Below are positions 36,081 to 46,598 of a DNA stretch of 64,000 bases, one piece after another; position 1 is the stretch's first letter; each line of letters starts with the position of its first letter. The notes under the pieces are model-generated. The model was not told the DNA's origin and did not search any database. It was given only the letters and a program-made list of their open reading frames with translations. The stretch comes from Elephas maximus indicus (taxonomy: Eukaryota; Chordata; Mammalia; Proboscidea; Elephantidae), in contig NC_064825.1 of assembly GCF_024166365.1 (NCBI RefSeq), positions 106,530,480 to 106,594,479 of the forward strand, given 5' to 3'. A program made the position numbers and the translations under genes.

Positions 36081-36389
36081 AAATATATATGTAAATATAT
36101 GTAAAATCTAATATTGAAACTAGGTTTAACAGTGAATAAATAAATAGTTTGGGCCAACAATTCAAAGAAACAACCTCAGTCCTCAGTTGTTCTCTGGTGA
36201 CTTTGTATTTCTGAAATTTGTGAAAAAACAGGGAGAAAAGTAAGATCTGGAACTCTTAACTGTTTTTGAATGGAAGTAAAATGACTGTAAATAAAACTTT
36301 GACAAGGAATAACCTAAGAGCAAAATTTTTTTTGCCATCCGTTAATGTCTTTCCATTTTTCCCATTTAAAGACAAAATCAACACAATAC

Positions 36390-37319
36390 ATGGCTCCAGG
36401 AAATCTCACATGGGTGACTGAGTTCATTCTCATGGGTCTCTCAGACCGTCCTGGGCTCCAGGTCCTCCATTTCTTTGTCTTCCTGGTGATCTATGGGCTG
36501 ACTGTGGTAGGGAACCTGTGCATCATCACCCTCACCAGTCTCGACTCTCAACTTCAAACCCCGAAGTACTTTTCCCTCCAATACTTGGCTATTATCAATC
36601 TCAACAGTTCTACTGTCATTGCCCCCAAAATGCTGGTCAACATCTTGTTTAAGAAGAAAACTATCTCTTACTACTGTTGTGCAGCTCAACTTGGTGGATT
36701 TGTAGTTTTCATTGTGGCAGAGATTTTTATGCTGGTCACAATGGCCCATATGCAACCCCCTTCTTTACATGGTGGTGGTATCTTGGCAAATCTGCCTTCT
36801 CTTAATATCTTTCATATGCCTCTACAGTCTGACCATAGCACTGACTGTCTCTTCCTGTGTGTTCTCTGTATCATATTGTTCTTCCAATGTAATCAACCAT
36901 TTTTACTGTGATAATGTCCCTTTGCTAGCCTTGTCCTGTTCTGACACTTACAGTCCAGAAATAGCAGCATTTACCTTTTCAGGGATCAATTTGTTTTTCT
37001 CTATGATCATTGTTCTAATATCCTACTTTAACATTATCCTTGCTGTTTTGAGAATACAGTCCTCAAAGGGGAGACAAAAAGCTTTTTCCACCTGTGCTTC
37101 TCACATGATAGTGGTCACTGTGTTCTATGGGACTCTTCTTTTCATGTATTTGCAACCAGGACCAACCACTCATTAGGTACTGATAAAATGGCCTCAGTCT
37201 TTTACACCCTAGTGATACCAATGCCGAATCCTCTCATTTACAGCCTAAGGAACAAGGATGTGAAGAAGGCAGTGAAGAGATTCCTTAATAACCCATGCAA
37301 ATCACTCAAACTAATGTAA
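36390..37319 (+). pseudogene. OR8J-like: OR8J-like olfactory receptor pseudogene (unit 2)
   Basis: Starts MAPGNLTWVTEFILMGLSD at 36390, close to the intact unit 1 gene. Two lesions are visible against that gene. A 17-base loss near 36746-36751 removes YDRYVA of the [12 protein letters not shown] motif and shifts the frame. One A is missing near 37157 (LQPRTNHSL region), shifting it again. TM5-TM7 are otherwise well preserved in the other frames ([28 protein letters not shown]). The DRY motif is the G-protein contact of the family, so the product could not work even without the shifts. Confidence 0.95.
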
Positions 37320-37541
37320 ATATATAAGTACAAATGTCTCCTTTTAAAGTCTTAATTTGGTCCTGAAAAATCTGCTGTTAAGTGAAGAGGCATTAAATAG
37401 CTAAAAAAAAAAAAAGAAGAAGAAGAAAAAGAAAAACTATTAATCTCAAAGGGGAAAATATCGATGCATTTTTATCCCAATTAAAAATACCCACTATTCC
37501 TAGATAGAAAATGCTTCAAAAATGCAATGAAAAAAAAAACA

Positions 37542-37697
37542 GTGCTCACTTAGGCAACACATACACTAAAATTGGAACGATAGAGAGAATATTAGCATGG
37601 CCCCTGGGCGAGGACGACACTCAAATTTGTGGAGTGTTCCATATTTTTTTGATTTGTAAACATTCACTTAAAGCACAATAAAAAATTTTTAAAAACT
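37542..37697 (+). ncRNA. RNU6-like: U6 snRNA pseudogene fused to an L1 3' end (U6-L1 chimera)
   Basis: 37542-37648 matches the 107-base U6 snRNA along its whole length (gtgctcacttaggcaacaca, actaaaattggaacgatag, attagcatggcccctg) with about 13 differences, many at former CpG sites. Right after the terminal T run comes 'gatttgtaaacattcactta' and 'aagcacaataaaa', the 3' end of the L1 family also seen at 57504-57540. Units 1 (near 27265) and 3 (near 50405) have no insertion here. U6 pseudogenes are non-functional: no pol III upstream elements are expected or seen. Confidence 0.93.
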
Positions 37698-39540
37698 TAC
37701 ATTTGTAATAAACAACAATTTGAAGGTAAAAAAAAACATGTATTATAAATAGAATACAAGTTATTAAAAGATTTGTTTCTTATTCTGTCTAAATAAGATA
37801 GCTAGATGGTACAAAATATTTGCCCTAATCTAAAGCTTTGTATATTGAACTCCCTGTGGTACCAAAGAAGAAAATGCCTGCTGATTTTTTTCCCTTAAGA
37901 TTACAGCCATTAAAACCACATGAAAAAGTTCTACTATGTACACATGGGGATGTCAAGAGTTAGAATTGACTTGATGTCAATTAACAACAACATCATAGTC
38001 TCTAAACAAGAAAGAGAAAGCCTGATAAAGGGTGGTGGAGATATATAAGAACCATTGCTTGCGAGATGAGATGATAGAAAACCTGATCATTCTCCTTGGT
38101 ACACCCACCTTTTGTCCAAGGGCTAGACATTTTATTATAAGTTTACTTTTTTTTTTTAATACCATATTCTCCATTCATATAACTTTGGCACCATTTTCTC
38201 CATCTATCACATTTTTTGTTCCTCCATTGTTGTCTTGCTCTTAAAATAAATTTATAACCCAGAGAAGTAAACAGGCATTAAGCCTAGGGTGCTTTGAAAG
38301 GCCACATGTGCCACAGCAGACTGAAATAAACATAAAAGCATTCTACCTTTTTCCTCCTCTCTCTCAACACCAGTATGCAAAGCAAAAATTGATGTTCAGC
38401 TAATCATGACAAAATTCAAAGTTTTCCATAGGATATTCTCATACTAAAAACTATTGTGTAGACTTTGTTATCTTTGCAATAAACCATAACATTAAACACA
38501 ACTTCCTAGCACATTTTATTTAGTGTGTTTTGGGTGAAAATATTATTAGATCAAAAATGTCATCGCTTAAAAGGTAACAATTCTCTGGAAACCTATAGCA
38601 AAAAAAAATTAAAACTCGTAGGAGTCATATCTATACATGTACAATGCTACTAAGATGTGGTGGAGTGAGGCATAGTGGGTAAGACATATGAGGTAAAGAC
38701 AGGGTCTGGGAATAAAGCTATGACATTTTCAGGAAAGTCAGACATAATTCAAAACCAGGAATTGTGAGGCTTACATAAGTAAATCAATTTGTAACTTTAG
38801 CCATACATATTCATAATTTGAATTCCTTCTGCATCTTTAAAAAAACATTATAAGACATGTTTAAAGAGTTCTGCTTTCATCATCAGATATAAAACGGATT
38901 AAGCTGCTGTAGAAAATTCTGAATATTACAGTAATTTATGGAAAATTGAAGCATATACTCAACAAATAGTGTACCTCAATCCAGGTTTTTGAGTGCAGGC
39001 AATAAAAAAATTACAATGAAAGCTGGGGAATTGCACATCAAAGGTTTCCTCAATAGGGAAATCAAATGTATCCTGGATAATTAACAAACACCCGATGGTA
39101 TTGCTCCCTGTTCTCAAATACTTTAGGATTAATGAAAATTTATGTTTAAGCTCCATGGGGAGTATCTCAAGGGGAGAATAAAAAAAAAAAACAGTGCCAA
39201 AGAGTCAATTCTAAATTCTTCTTATGATTACAGTATGATTAGGAAGCACTTGGGGGAACAAGAACTTATTTCTCACCTTAGGTGAGTAGATGGCACTGGT
39301 CTGCGTGTTTATCAATGAGCTCCAGTCATTATTCTTGACCCTTGGTTTCAATTTAGATTATACTCATGAGTATAGTCAGCAAAGTCAGACTCAAGACACT
39401 ATACCGTATCTACTGATAACGTCTTAACTATGTTATCATGTGTTTTTACCACCATTATTATGTTCTTTGAGGAAAGCAAAAAACTTCATTTCTATTTGTT
39501 ATGATTTCCATATTGATTCTGGAATTTTCTGTGTACGTGT
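37698..39540. other. Unit 2 flank, non-coding
   Basis: 37698-38800 matches unit 1 27265-28660, with the old SINE at 37800-37990. From about 38805 it matches the far right of the window (62795 onward) instead: 'ttctgctttcatcatcagat' against 'ttctgccctcgtcatcagat'. No coding frame survives comparison of the copies. Confidence 0.6.
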
Positions 39541-39800
39541 GTTAGTTGCCATCAAATTGGTCCCCACTCATAGAGACTCTATGTAGAACAGAAAGAAACA
39601 CTGCCCGGTCCTGTACCATCCGCACAATCCTTGCTGTGCTTAAGCCCATCATTGCAGTCACTGTGTCAGTGCATCTCCTTGAGCTTCTTCCTCTCTTTCG
39701 TTGACCCTCTACTTTACCAAACATGATGTCCTTCTCCAGGGACTGATCTGGTCTGATAATATGTCCAAAGTATGTGAGACAAAGTCTAGCCATCTTGCTT
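39541..39800 (-). mobile_element. RTE 3' fragment
   Basis: 'gttagttgccatcaaattgg' (tail), 'aacactgcccggtcctgtac', 'tccttctccagggactgatc'. Minus strand. Not present at the matching point of unit 3 (near 63535), so it came after that duplication. Confidence 0.88.
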
Positions 39801-41105
39801 CCAAAAATTGAATATTCTGAGGGCGGATAAGCATTGTTTGAAAGCTTCGCCTAGAATGTTATCTAGACCAAGACTCCATTGGTCAAGTTGAGGATAATGA
39901 TGCTGAGTGAGTGTTCATGTCTCAAATAGTAATAGTTTTATGATAAGGATTCCTGTTATTCAACAATGCAATAGTATCATCATACCCTGTTTTCATGCAT
40001 TTACACAATGTCCTTTGTGATGAGAATATTTCATTTGTGGTTGTATCCAAAAATATTACACAAGAAACTGAGATTGTCAGGGTTTAAATGCTCCCATAAG
40101 CAGACCCTGGGCTTAAGACTAGATTATATGTTTATTTGGCAGGAGATTCCAGGAATCATAAATGAGGAAATGGAGAATAAGAGACAGAGAAGGGAGAAAA
40201 TCTAATGGTGTAAAGAGCAGATTGCTGTGGTAAGCAACTGTGTCAATTGCTTGAGATATTTTGAGATGTCCTGCAAAACCCTTCTCGGAATTGTCCTAAG
40301 ACAGGAAAGCCGGGGATTTGGGGTATTTATTCACTGATTCTTGTAACTTATTAGTTGAGAATTGCTCATCGATATATGAAATGCTGGGAACTTCCACATT
40401 GCCTTTCATATGGTCTGAGCAAGCTCCCAAGGCACTGACAAAAGCCCCAGGGGCAAAGGAGTAAAACACTTGACGTGGAAAACTGCCGCCAGGAAGCCAG
40501 AAAATATCTACAAGGGCTACAGTCAGAGGTAGCCAAGGTGATGGGGGTGAGGAAGTACACATTTTTCTCTGTGGTAACATTTGCCATTGAAAGTTGATGG
40601 CAAAGCCAAAATAAAATATTAGACATCTTGACTTAATATACTCATTTTGCTGCAGTAATAGCATGCCTGGCACCTACTGTCTATCTTTGTATGACAGTTC
40701 CAGGTTCTTATTCATAAGGCAGTGAGGCTAAGGCTTAGAAGCATCTCCAAATATATTTTTAATTAAGGCTGAGTTTTAAATCAGCACAATTAAAAGTCCA
40801 GGGATCGTCAATCCTTGGAAGAACTATAAATCAGACATATGCATTCAACTTTCAGTACTGTTGATCTTCCAACACCCTGTATATCCAGGTTTGGGGGTTT
40901 CTTTTCTCCTCTCATTCACTGAGGGGAGTTTTCATCCTGAGCAGTTCTTCATGTCATAAATTTCTCATGTTGAAAGTGAATTGAGAAAGCTATATTTGGA
41001 GGATGGGAACAGGTGGATAAGAGACTTTCTCATAACTCCCTTAAGAGTCAGTTATAATGACATGGGCACAATGCAAATCTCAGAGTATATTTTTTTTTTC
41101 CATAT
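39801..41105. other. Intergenic, partly shared with 63540-64000
   Basis: 39830-40310 matches the right end of the window. The stretch 40080-40680 (gcagaccctgggcttaagac, ctgccgccaggaagccagaa) looks like an old interspersed element of unknown family; its frames (125 and 86 codons, minus) are not supported as genes. Confidence 0.45.
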
Positions 41106-41447
41106 ATTTGAGAATTGGGCAATTTGTTGTTTGGGTTGCTAGGTGCAATTGAGTCAGTTCTGACTCATAGCAACCACGTGTACAACAGAAGGTTCTGTCG
41201 TACATGTGGCCCTGTGCCATCCTCACAATAGTTGTTATGTTTAAGTTCATTGTTCCAGCCACCGTGTCATTCCATCTTGTTGAGGGTCTTCCTCTTCTTT
41301 GCTGACCTTCTACTTTAGCAAGCATCATGTCCTTCACTAGGGGAAGGTCACTGGTGATAATATGTGGAAAGTACGTGAGACAACGTCTCAACATCCTTGC
41401 TTCCAAGAAGCACTCTGGCTGTATTTCTTCCAAGACAGACTTCTTCT
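41106..41447 (-). mobile_element. RTE 3' fragment at the unit 2 / unit 3 junction
   Basis: 'gttgctaggtgcaattgagt' (tail) up to 'cttccaagacagacttcttc'. Minus strand. Unit 3 homology to unit 1 begins immediately to its right, at 41448 (matching 19711). Confidence 0.88.
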
Positions 41448-42592
41448 GATATTTAATTTCATGGTGCAGAATGGGTATTTCATTCATTCATTCATTCCAT
41501 TGGTCAGTGAGTTAGTTACCAAATAATTTTTGGACACCTTCTCTTTCCTGAGTATTATTTTAGAAACTAGTAATAGAAATGTAAACTATCCAGACATGCC
41601 CCTTTCTATTACAAAGCTTATGGACTAGAAAATGCCCCAGAGGGAATAAGAAATTTTTTTATTTATATTTAGCAGTAATAACTATACATTATTTGAAAGA
41701 AGATTGCAGGCTGATATGAAAATATATTTTTCACTCAAATAAATTGAATGAAAAAAACTAGAAGTGATACCAGATATGATTTATACATTGATAACTTTAA
41801 TAAAATTGATAGTCTCTACAAATTTCACATTTTGAATTTGGCAAATATCATCTGGTTTTCACAATAAGTGCACCAGGGCTTGTTCTTGACACTAGAAGGG
41901 AGGCTTTGTGTTAAGTTCTATCCCTAATATTCACATTAAATTTGTTCACTGGAGCCAGAATCCTGTGCTTTCCAACTGTTGAATTTTCTTCAGCCGGCGG
42001 CCAAGAGTACTGCCCCAAGAATTTAAGGGTACATTAAAAAAAAAAAAAGGTGGAATTATTGTATGTGTTTGTCATTCAATGTCATCATTTCAACAATTCC
42101 CTAAGCTATCTCCACATTTTCACTGGGTGAAATTTTGAGAGGAGCCTTGCCTAATGAACCTTCAATTTGTCTTTTCTTTCCCTGGGGAATCAGACCTTCA
42201 TCTGGGAATTCTAGTCCTCATGTTCAGGGATTGGGACCTAGAAACAAACATATTTTAGTGAGAAGGTCTACAGGGACTTCAGATCTTTGTAAAATTCTCC
42301 AGCATGCTTCATGGAGTAAACTTAGGCGTGGATCTCAGCAGATCTCTCTGCACAGGTAAGTTAAACCAAATGTTTTACCTACTACTAGGTCTAGTTGTAA
42401 TAACTAAGTATCCTGAAAGCTCTATCCATTCAAATCAAACGCAGACCTGAAATGATTCCTTCTCTGTCCTCTTTTCTAAGTGACTACACTCTTTGCCCAC
42501 TGATTGCTAAGTGAAAGTGGCAGTTATGTAATGCCTTAAATAGTAATCAGACATACCTACTGATAAATGAGACTGAGCATTGTTAAAGAAGT

Positions 42593-42627
<35 letters not shown>

Positions 42628-43150
42628 GTAAAATCAGTGACCAGCTTTGATTATCTAAAAGATTGGAGAAGAATTGAGCATATTGCTTTTTACATACGTT
42701 GAATCTGATATTTTTAGGGAAGCAGGTATTTACCAGATAGTCTTAATCCAGGTAGAGTTACTGCAAAACCATCAGCTGTAATGAGTTGTGACAGGGTCCT
42801 GTAGCATTTGGAGCACAAAAATGGAAAGAGACTAAACCTCATCTTTTAGCAATGAGATTAATGACGAAATGAGAGTTACAAAATTTCTCTATGCAGATGT
42901 CAATGTTGAAAATGTTTTTGAGCATTTTTAAAATCCTTGACTAACTATACCTTACCCGGCACAGTGTTACATTATGAGCAGTTAGGTATACAAAGAACAG
43001 AAGTAATTTTGTGCCCTAATTTCTTCCATTGTTTATGAAAGCCAGGAAGATGGGATGATATGGCATAGCAAAAGGCATAGACTTGATTCTTACTCATGGT
43101 CTAAAGAAGCGAATATGATGATATTTGATAAGACAGCAATAACTTTTTGA
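41448..43150. other. Unit 3 flank homologous to unit 1 19711-21390
   Basis: Non-coding: the L2-like piece at the left end, the 'ttccctaagctatctccaca' segment near 42099, and a 25-base A run at 42598. The OR5T copy expected to the left is missing from this unit. Confidence 0.65.
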
Positions 43151-43574
43151 AATTAAAAATATATGTATATATACATAAACATATTTTTGTTTATACATAT
43201 GGACTCACACATACATGTGTGTTTGCATATATAAAGGTTTAAGCATACACATATTTATAAATCTTACACAGATGGGAAGTAGAAATTTTACTTAAAGTTG
43301 TAGTGAAACACTGTATTAAAATATATTGTTCATATAAAATTAGTTCAAATTAATGAAATTAAAGAAAAATAAGTACATGATAATACTGTGCATATAAAAA
43401 TATGACAAAGTTTTTAGACATTATATACATATTGAAAATCTGGGAATCCAAGCTCCAGAGCAATACAGAAAATGGTTATTCCAGGGAGTATATATCACCT
43501 TGATATGAAGGGAAATATTTTCTGCCTTAGAAATAGCAGAACTGATGGATGTTTTAGAGGGCACACTATACCAG

Positions 43575-43800
43575 ATAAGGAACCTTGGTGACATAGTAGT
43601 TAAGTGCTCGGCTGCTAACCAAAGCGTGGGCAGTTCGAACCAACCACCTGCTCCGCAGGAGAAAGACTTGGCGGTCTGCTTCCATAAAGATTACAGCCTT
43701 GGGAACCTGATGGGGCAGTTATGCTCAGTCCTATACGGTTACTCACTATGAGTCGAATCAACTGAACAGCACTGGGTTTGGTTAGGTTTTCAGTCAATAC
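43575..43800 (+). mobile_element. AfroSINE, long type
   Basis: 'gtgacatagtagttaagtgc', 'gggcagttcgaaccaaccac', 'gcaggagaaagacttggcgg', 'aagattacagccttgggaac', tail 'gggtttggttaggttttc'. Same insertion as 21801-21992. Confidence 0.88.
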
Positions 43801-44842
43801 CTGATAGGAAACTTCTCAAGTGTTCCTGAAATACAAGGTTGTATGTTTCCAAGAAAGAGCTTCAAAATCTCTTAAAGAAATAAAATTGAAGGTTTTTTTC
43901 CCCCTTCCTGATTTTTGCATTGCCCAGGATGATAAAACCTAGGATGAAAAAATCTCTGGTGCCAACAGTCAGTCTCCAGGTAGCTGGTGGCCCCTGAGAG
44001 CCCATATTGAGAAGCAATTTTGCCCCTAACACACTACACCTCCAAATAAGTTAAATGGGGATATACTCTTGAAATCAACTCAGAAGCTCTTTGAGAATTA
44101 GCTGACATCATCATTTCTTATCCAAATTATGACACTTTTGAAAGTGAGAAGGGACATTAAAACCATTAACATTAGGTGTATTTTCTCAAAAGTGTATTTA
44201 CTGACAAGCTATTATGTGAGTAGGTCTATAAAATATTTCTGTTCAAAAAATAAGTTGAAAATTAAAATCATCATTAGTACATTAACATAAGTCTTTTCTG
44301 GGATGAATGCTAAATCAGACAAGGTGCTGGGGTGGGGGGAACAGGAGAAAATGGGGGCTGTTCTACAGAAGCCATTTTTCTGACATATATGCACTGAAAT
44401 AGAGCAACTCTAATGTTTCCATCATTTGTATATTAAAAGAGAAGGGAACTAACAAAAACCAAACACACTAGATACATATGAATATTCTCCCTCCACACAG
44501 CTAATTGCACAAATGCCTGGTAAATGGTGCACTGAGGAACATGGAGTGTAGAAACCAGACAGGAAATATTTTCATCAAAGGGAGTGTTGCTATGAGATTT
44601 TCCAGGGTGAGCTTACCTTGTTATAAAACTTGTCATTTTGATTTCATGGTATGACACAAAAGATATGGGCTAGTTGGTGCAACACAATGGGATCAACTTA
44701 TCTGGAACATTTGATGTAGGGAATAAAGTGCCTTCAAAAGAAAAAAAAATTGGGGAGGGGGAGAGCCATGTTTGTGGAAAAACATGATTTGTTCTGTTAA
44801 AGATACAGTTAAATATTAGGTGGTCCAGTATTTTGCAGACAC
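43801..44842. other. Unit 3 flank, non-coding
   Basis: Matches unit 1 21993-23190 but lacks the SINE pair present there at 22230-22487. Nothing coding. Confidence 0.6.
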
Positions 44843-45055
44843 CAAAACCAAAAAAACAAACTCTTTGCCATCAAGTTGATTCCAACTACTAGTGACCTTA
44901 TAGAACAGAGTGGAACAGCCTCATAGGGTTCCTAAGGCTATGTCTTTACAGAAGCGAACTGCCACATGTTTCTCCTACAGACTGGTTGACGGCTTTGAAC
45001 TGCCAAACTTTCACTTAGCAGTGAAGCACTTACCCACTACACCACCACAAACACC
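44843..45055 (-). mobile_element. AfroSINE, long type
   Basis: Orthologous within the duplication to 23190-23400: 'ccaaaaccaaaaaaacaaac', 'acagaagcgaactgccacat'. Confidence 0.83.
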
Positions 45056-45310
45056 TAATTTACATACAGAAAAGTATACTTCAAATGCTATTTCTTTTTT
45101 GGCTATAAGACCCTTCAGTCATTTAGAATGTGACCCTGATGTTGAAATCAAAAAAAAAAAGAAACAAAAAAAGAATAAAATTACTCAAAGCAATCTAACA
45201 ATAACAATAATAACAATAAAAACTACACATAACATCTATTTCAAATCATTAAGTGCCAGGCTTTGTGCTCCCTAAACTATATTTGTGCATTATTAATTTG
45301 CACTGTACAA

Positions 45311-45472
45311 GAACAGAAATCCTGGTGGCCTAGCAGTTAAGAGTTTGGCTGCTATCCAAAATGTTGTCAGTTCAAATCTGGCAGCTGCTCCTTGGAAACC
45401 CTATTGGGCAGTTCTACTCTCTCCTATAGGGTCTCTGTGAGTCAGAATTGACTGGATGGTAAGGGGTTTATA
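45311..45472 (+). mobile_element. AfroSINE, unit 3 only
   Basis: 'atcctggtggcctagcagtt', 'gtcagttcaaatctggcagc', 'agttctactctctcctatag'. The matching place in unit 1 (near 23650) is empty, so it is younger than the duplication. Confidence 0.9.
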
Positions 45473-45611
45473 CAACAATATAAATATTTGATAAACTGCA
45501 CAGAGCTCTTATTTGGTGGACTAAAACAACAACAAGAACAAGAACAGCAAACTAAACAACACAAATTAAAAAGAAAAAAAAAATCAAACCATAAGTTTAG
45601 TCCGTGTCCAA

Positions 45612-45765
45612 TCAATATTCTACGCAGACTCTGAGTAAGTTAACTTCACTGGGCCTCAGTTATCTCATCGGACATGGAAATACTTACATCCATCTCCTAA
45701 AACTCTAATGCTGAACATGAGATAATTATTTCAAAATATTTAGCATACTTCTAGGCACATAATGG
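45612..45765 (+). mobile_element. MIR-like SINE remnant (unit 3 copy)
   Basis: 'gagtaagttaacttcactgg' followed by 'gcctcagttatctcatcgga'. Same remnant as at 23755. Confidence 0.6.
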
Positions 45766-45767
45766 GA

Positions 45768-45962
45768 GTCCCTGGGTGGCGCAAAAGGGTAAGCACTGGA
45801 ATGCTAGCAAAAAGTCTGGCGGCTTGAACCCACTCAGAGGAGACACGACTGACAATCAGAAAAACGGACTTAAAATCACTATGGAGCAGTTCTCCTCTGC
45901 ATGTGTGGGGTCCCCATGAGACCGAGTCTGCTATATGGCAACTAACAACAGCAAAAAGACGT
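45768..45962 (+). mobile_element. AfroSINE with CAA tail
   Basis: 'gtggcgcaaaagggtaagca', 'ggcggcttgaacccactcag', tail 'gcaactaacaacagcaaaa'. Same insertion as 23903-24108. Confidence 0.82.
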
Positions 45963-46598
45963 CCATAATGGACCCCCCAATAAAACATATTCTATCACGC
46001 TCATTTTTCTATAGAAGCAGAGTAAAATGATTGAGGTTAACAAATCAAAAATGAAAGTAATAAAAATTAACTACAGCACCAACAACAAAACAGGCTTCAA
46101 ACGATTTAAGGAAAAGGGAGGAAACTGGAAAGGAAGGAAGGTCTGCCAAAAAAAAAAAAAAAAGAGAGAGTTGTCTGGGAAGGAAATCTCAGTGATGGTT
46201 TGGGTGTATTTGGCGGAAGAAAGAAAATGTGATTAAGAAAGAAAGATGCAGTCTTCCTGCAACTATAGAAGGAAAAGTATTGAGATGCAGGTCTATTTGT
46301 ACATAGCTGAAGCAGAGTGACGTGGTAAAAAATTGTTAAGGAAAAAGCCACAGTCCTGGAAATGTTTTCCACTACGCACTGAAATACCTAAAATATCCAC
46401 ACATGATAACAAGGTACGGGCTGGAGGGGAGGCATGTGGCAGTTAAGCAAAAAGATAGCTGGAGATCACTCTGGCTCACCAGCTACAACTCCTCAAAGGC
46501 AGTTATTTTTTATCATTACAAAAACAGAGGGAGAAAATATATACATCTCATCTAATATCATTGGAAAATATGCATACATATATATTATGAATTATGAA

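Noticed and set aside
37542-37648. A functional U6 snRNA gene
   Set aside because: About 13 differences from the conserved U6 sequence, an attached L1 3' end, and absence from the paralogous sites mark it as a retrocopy.
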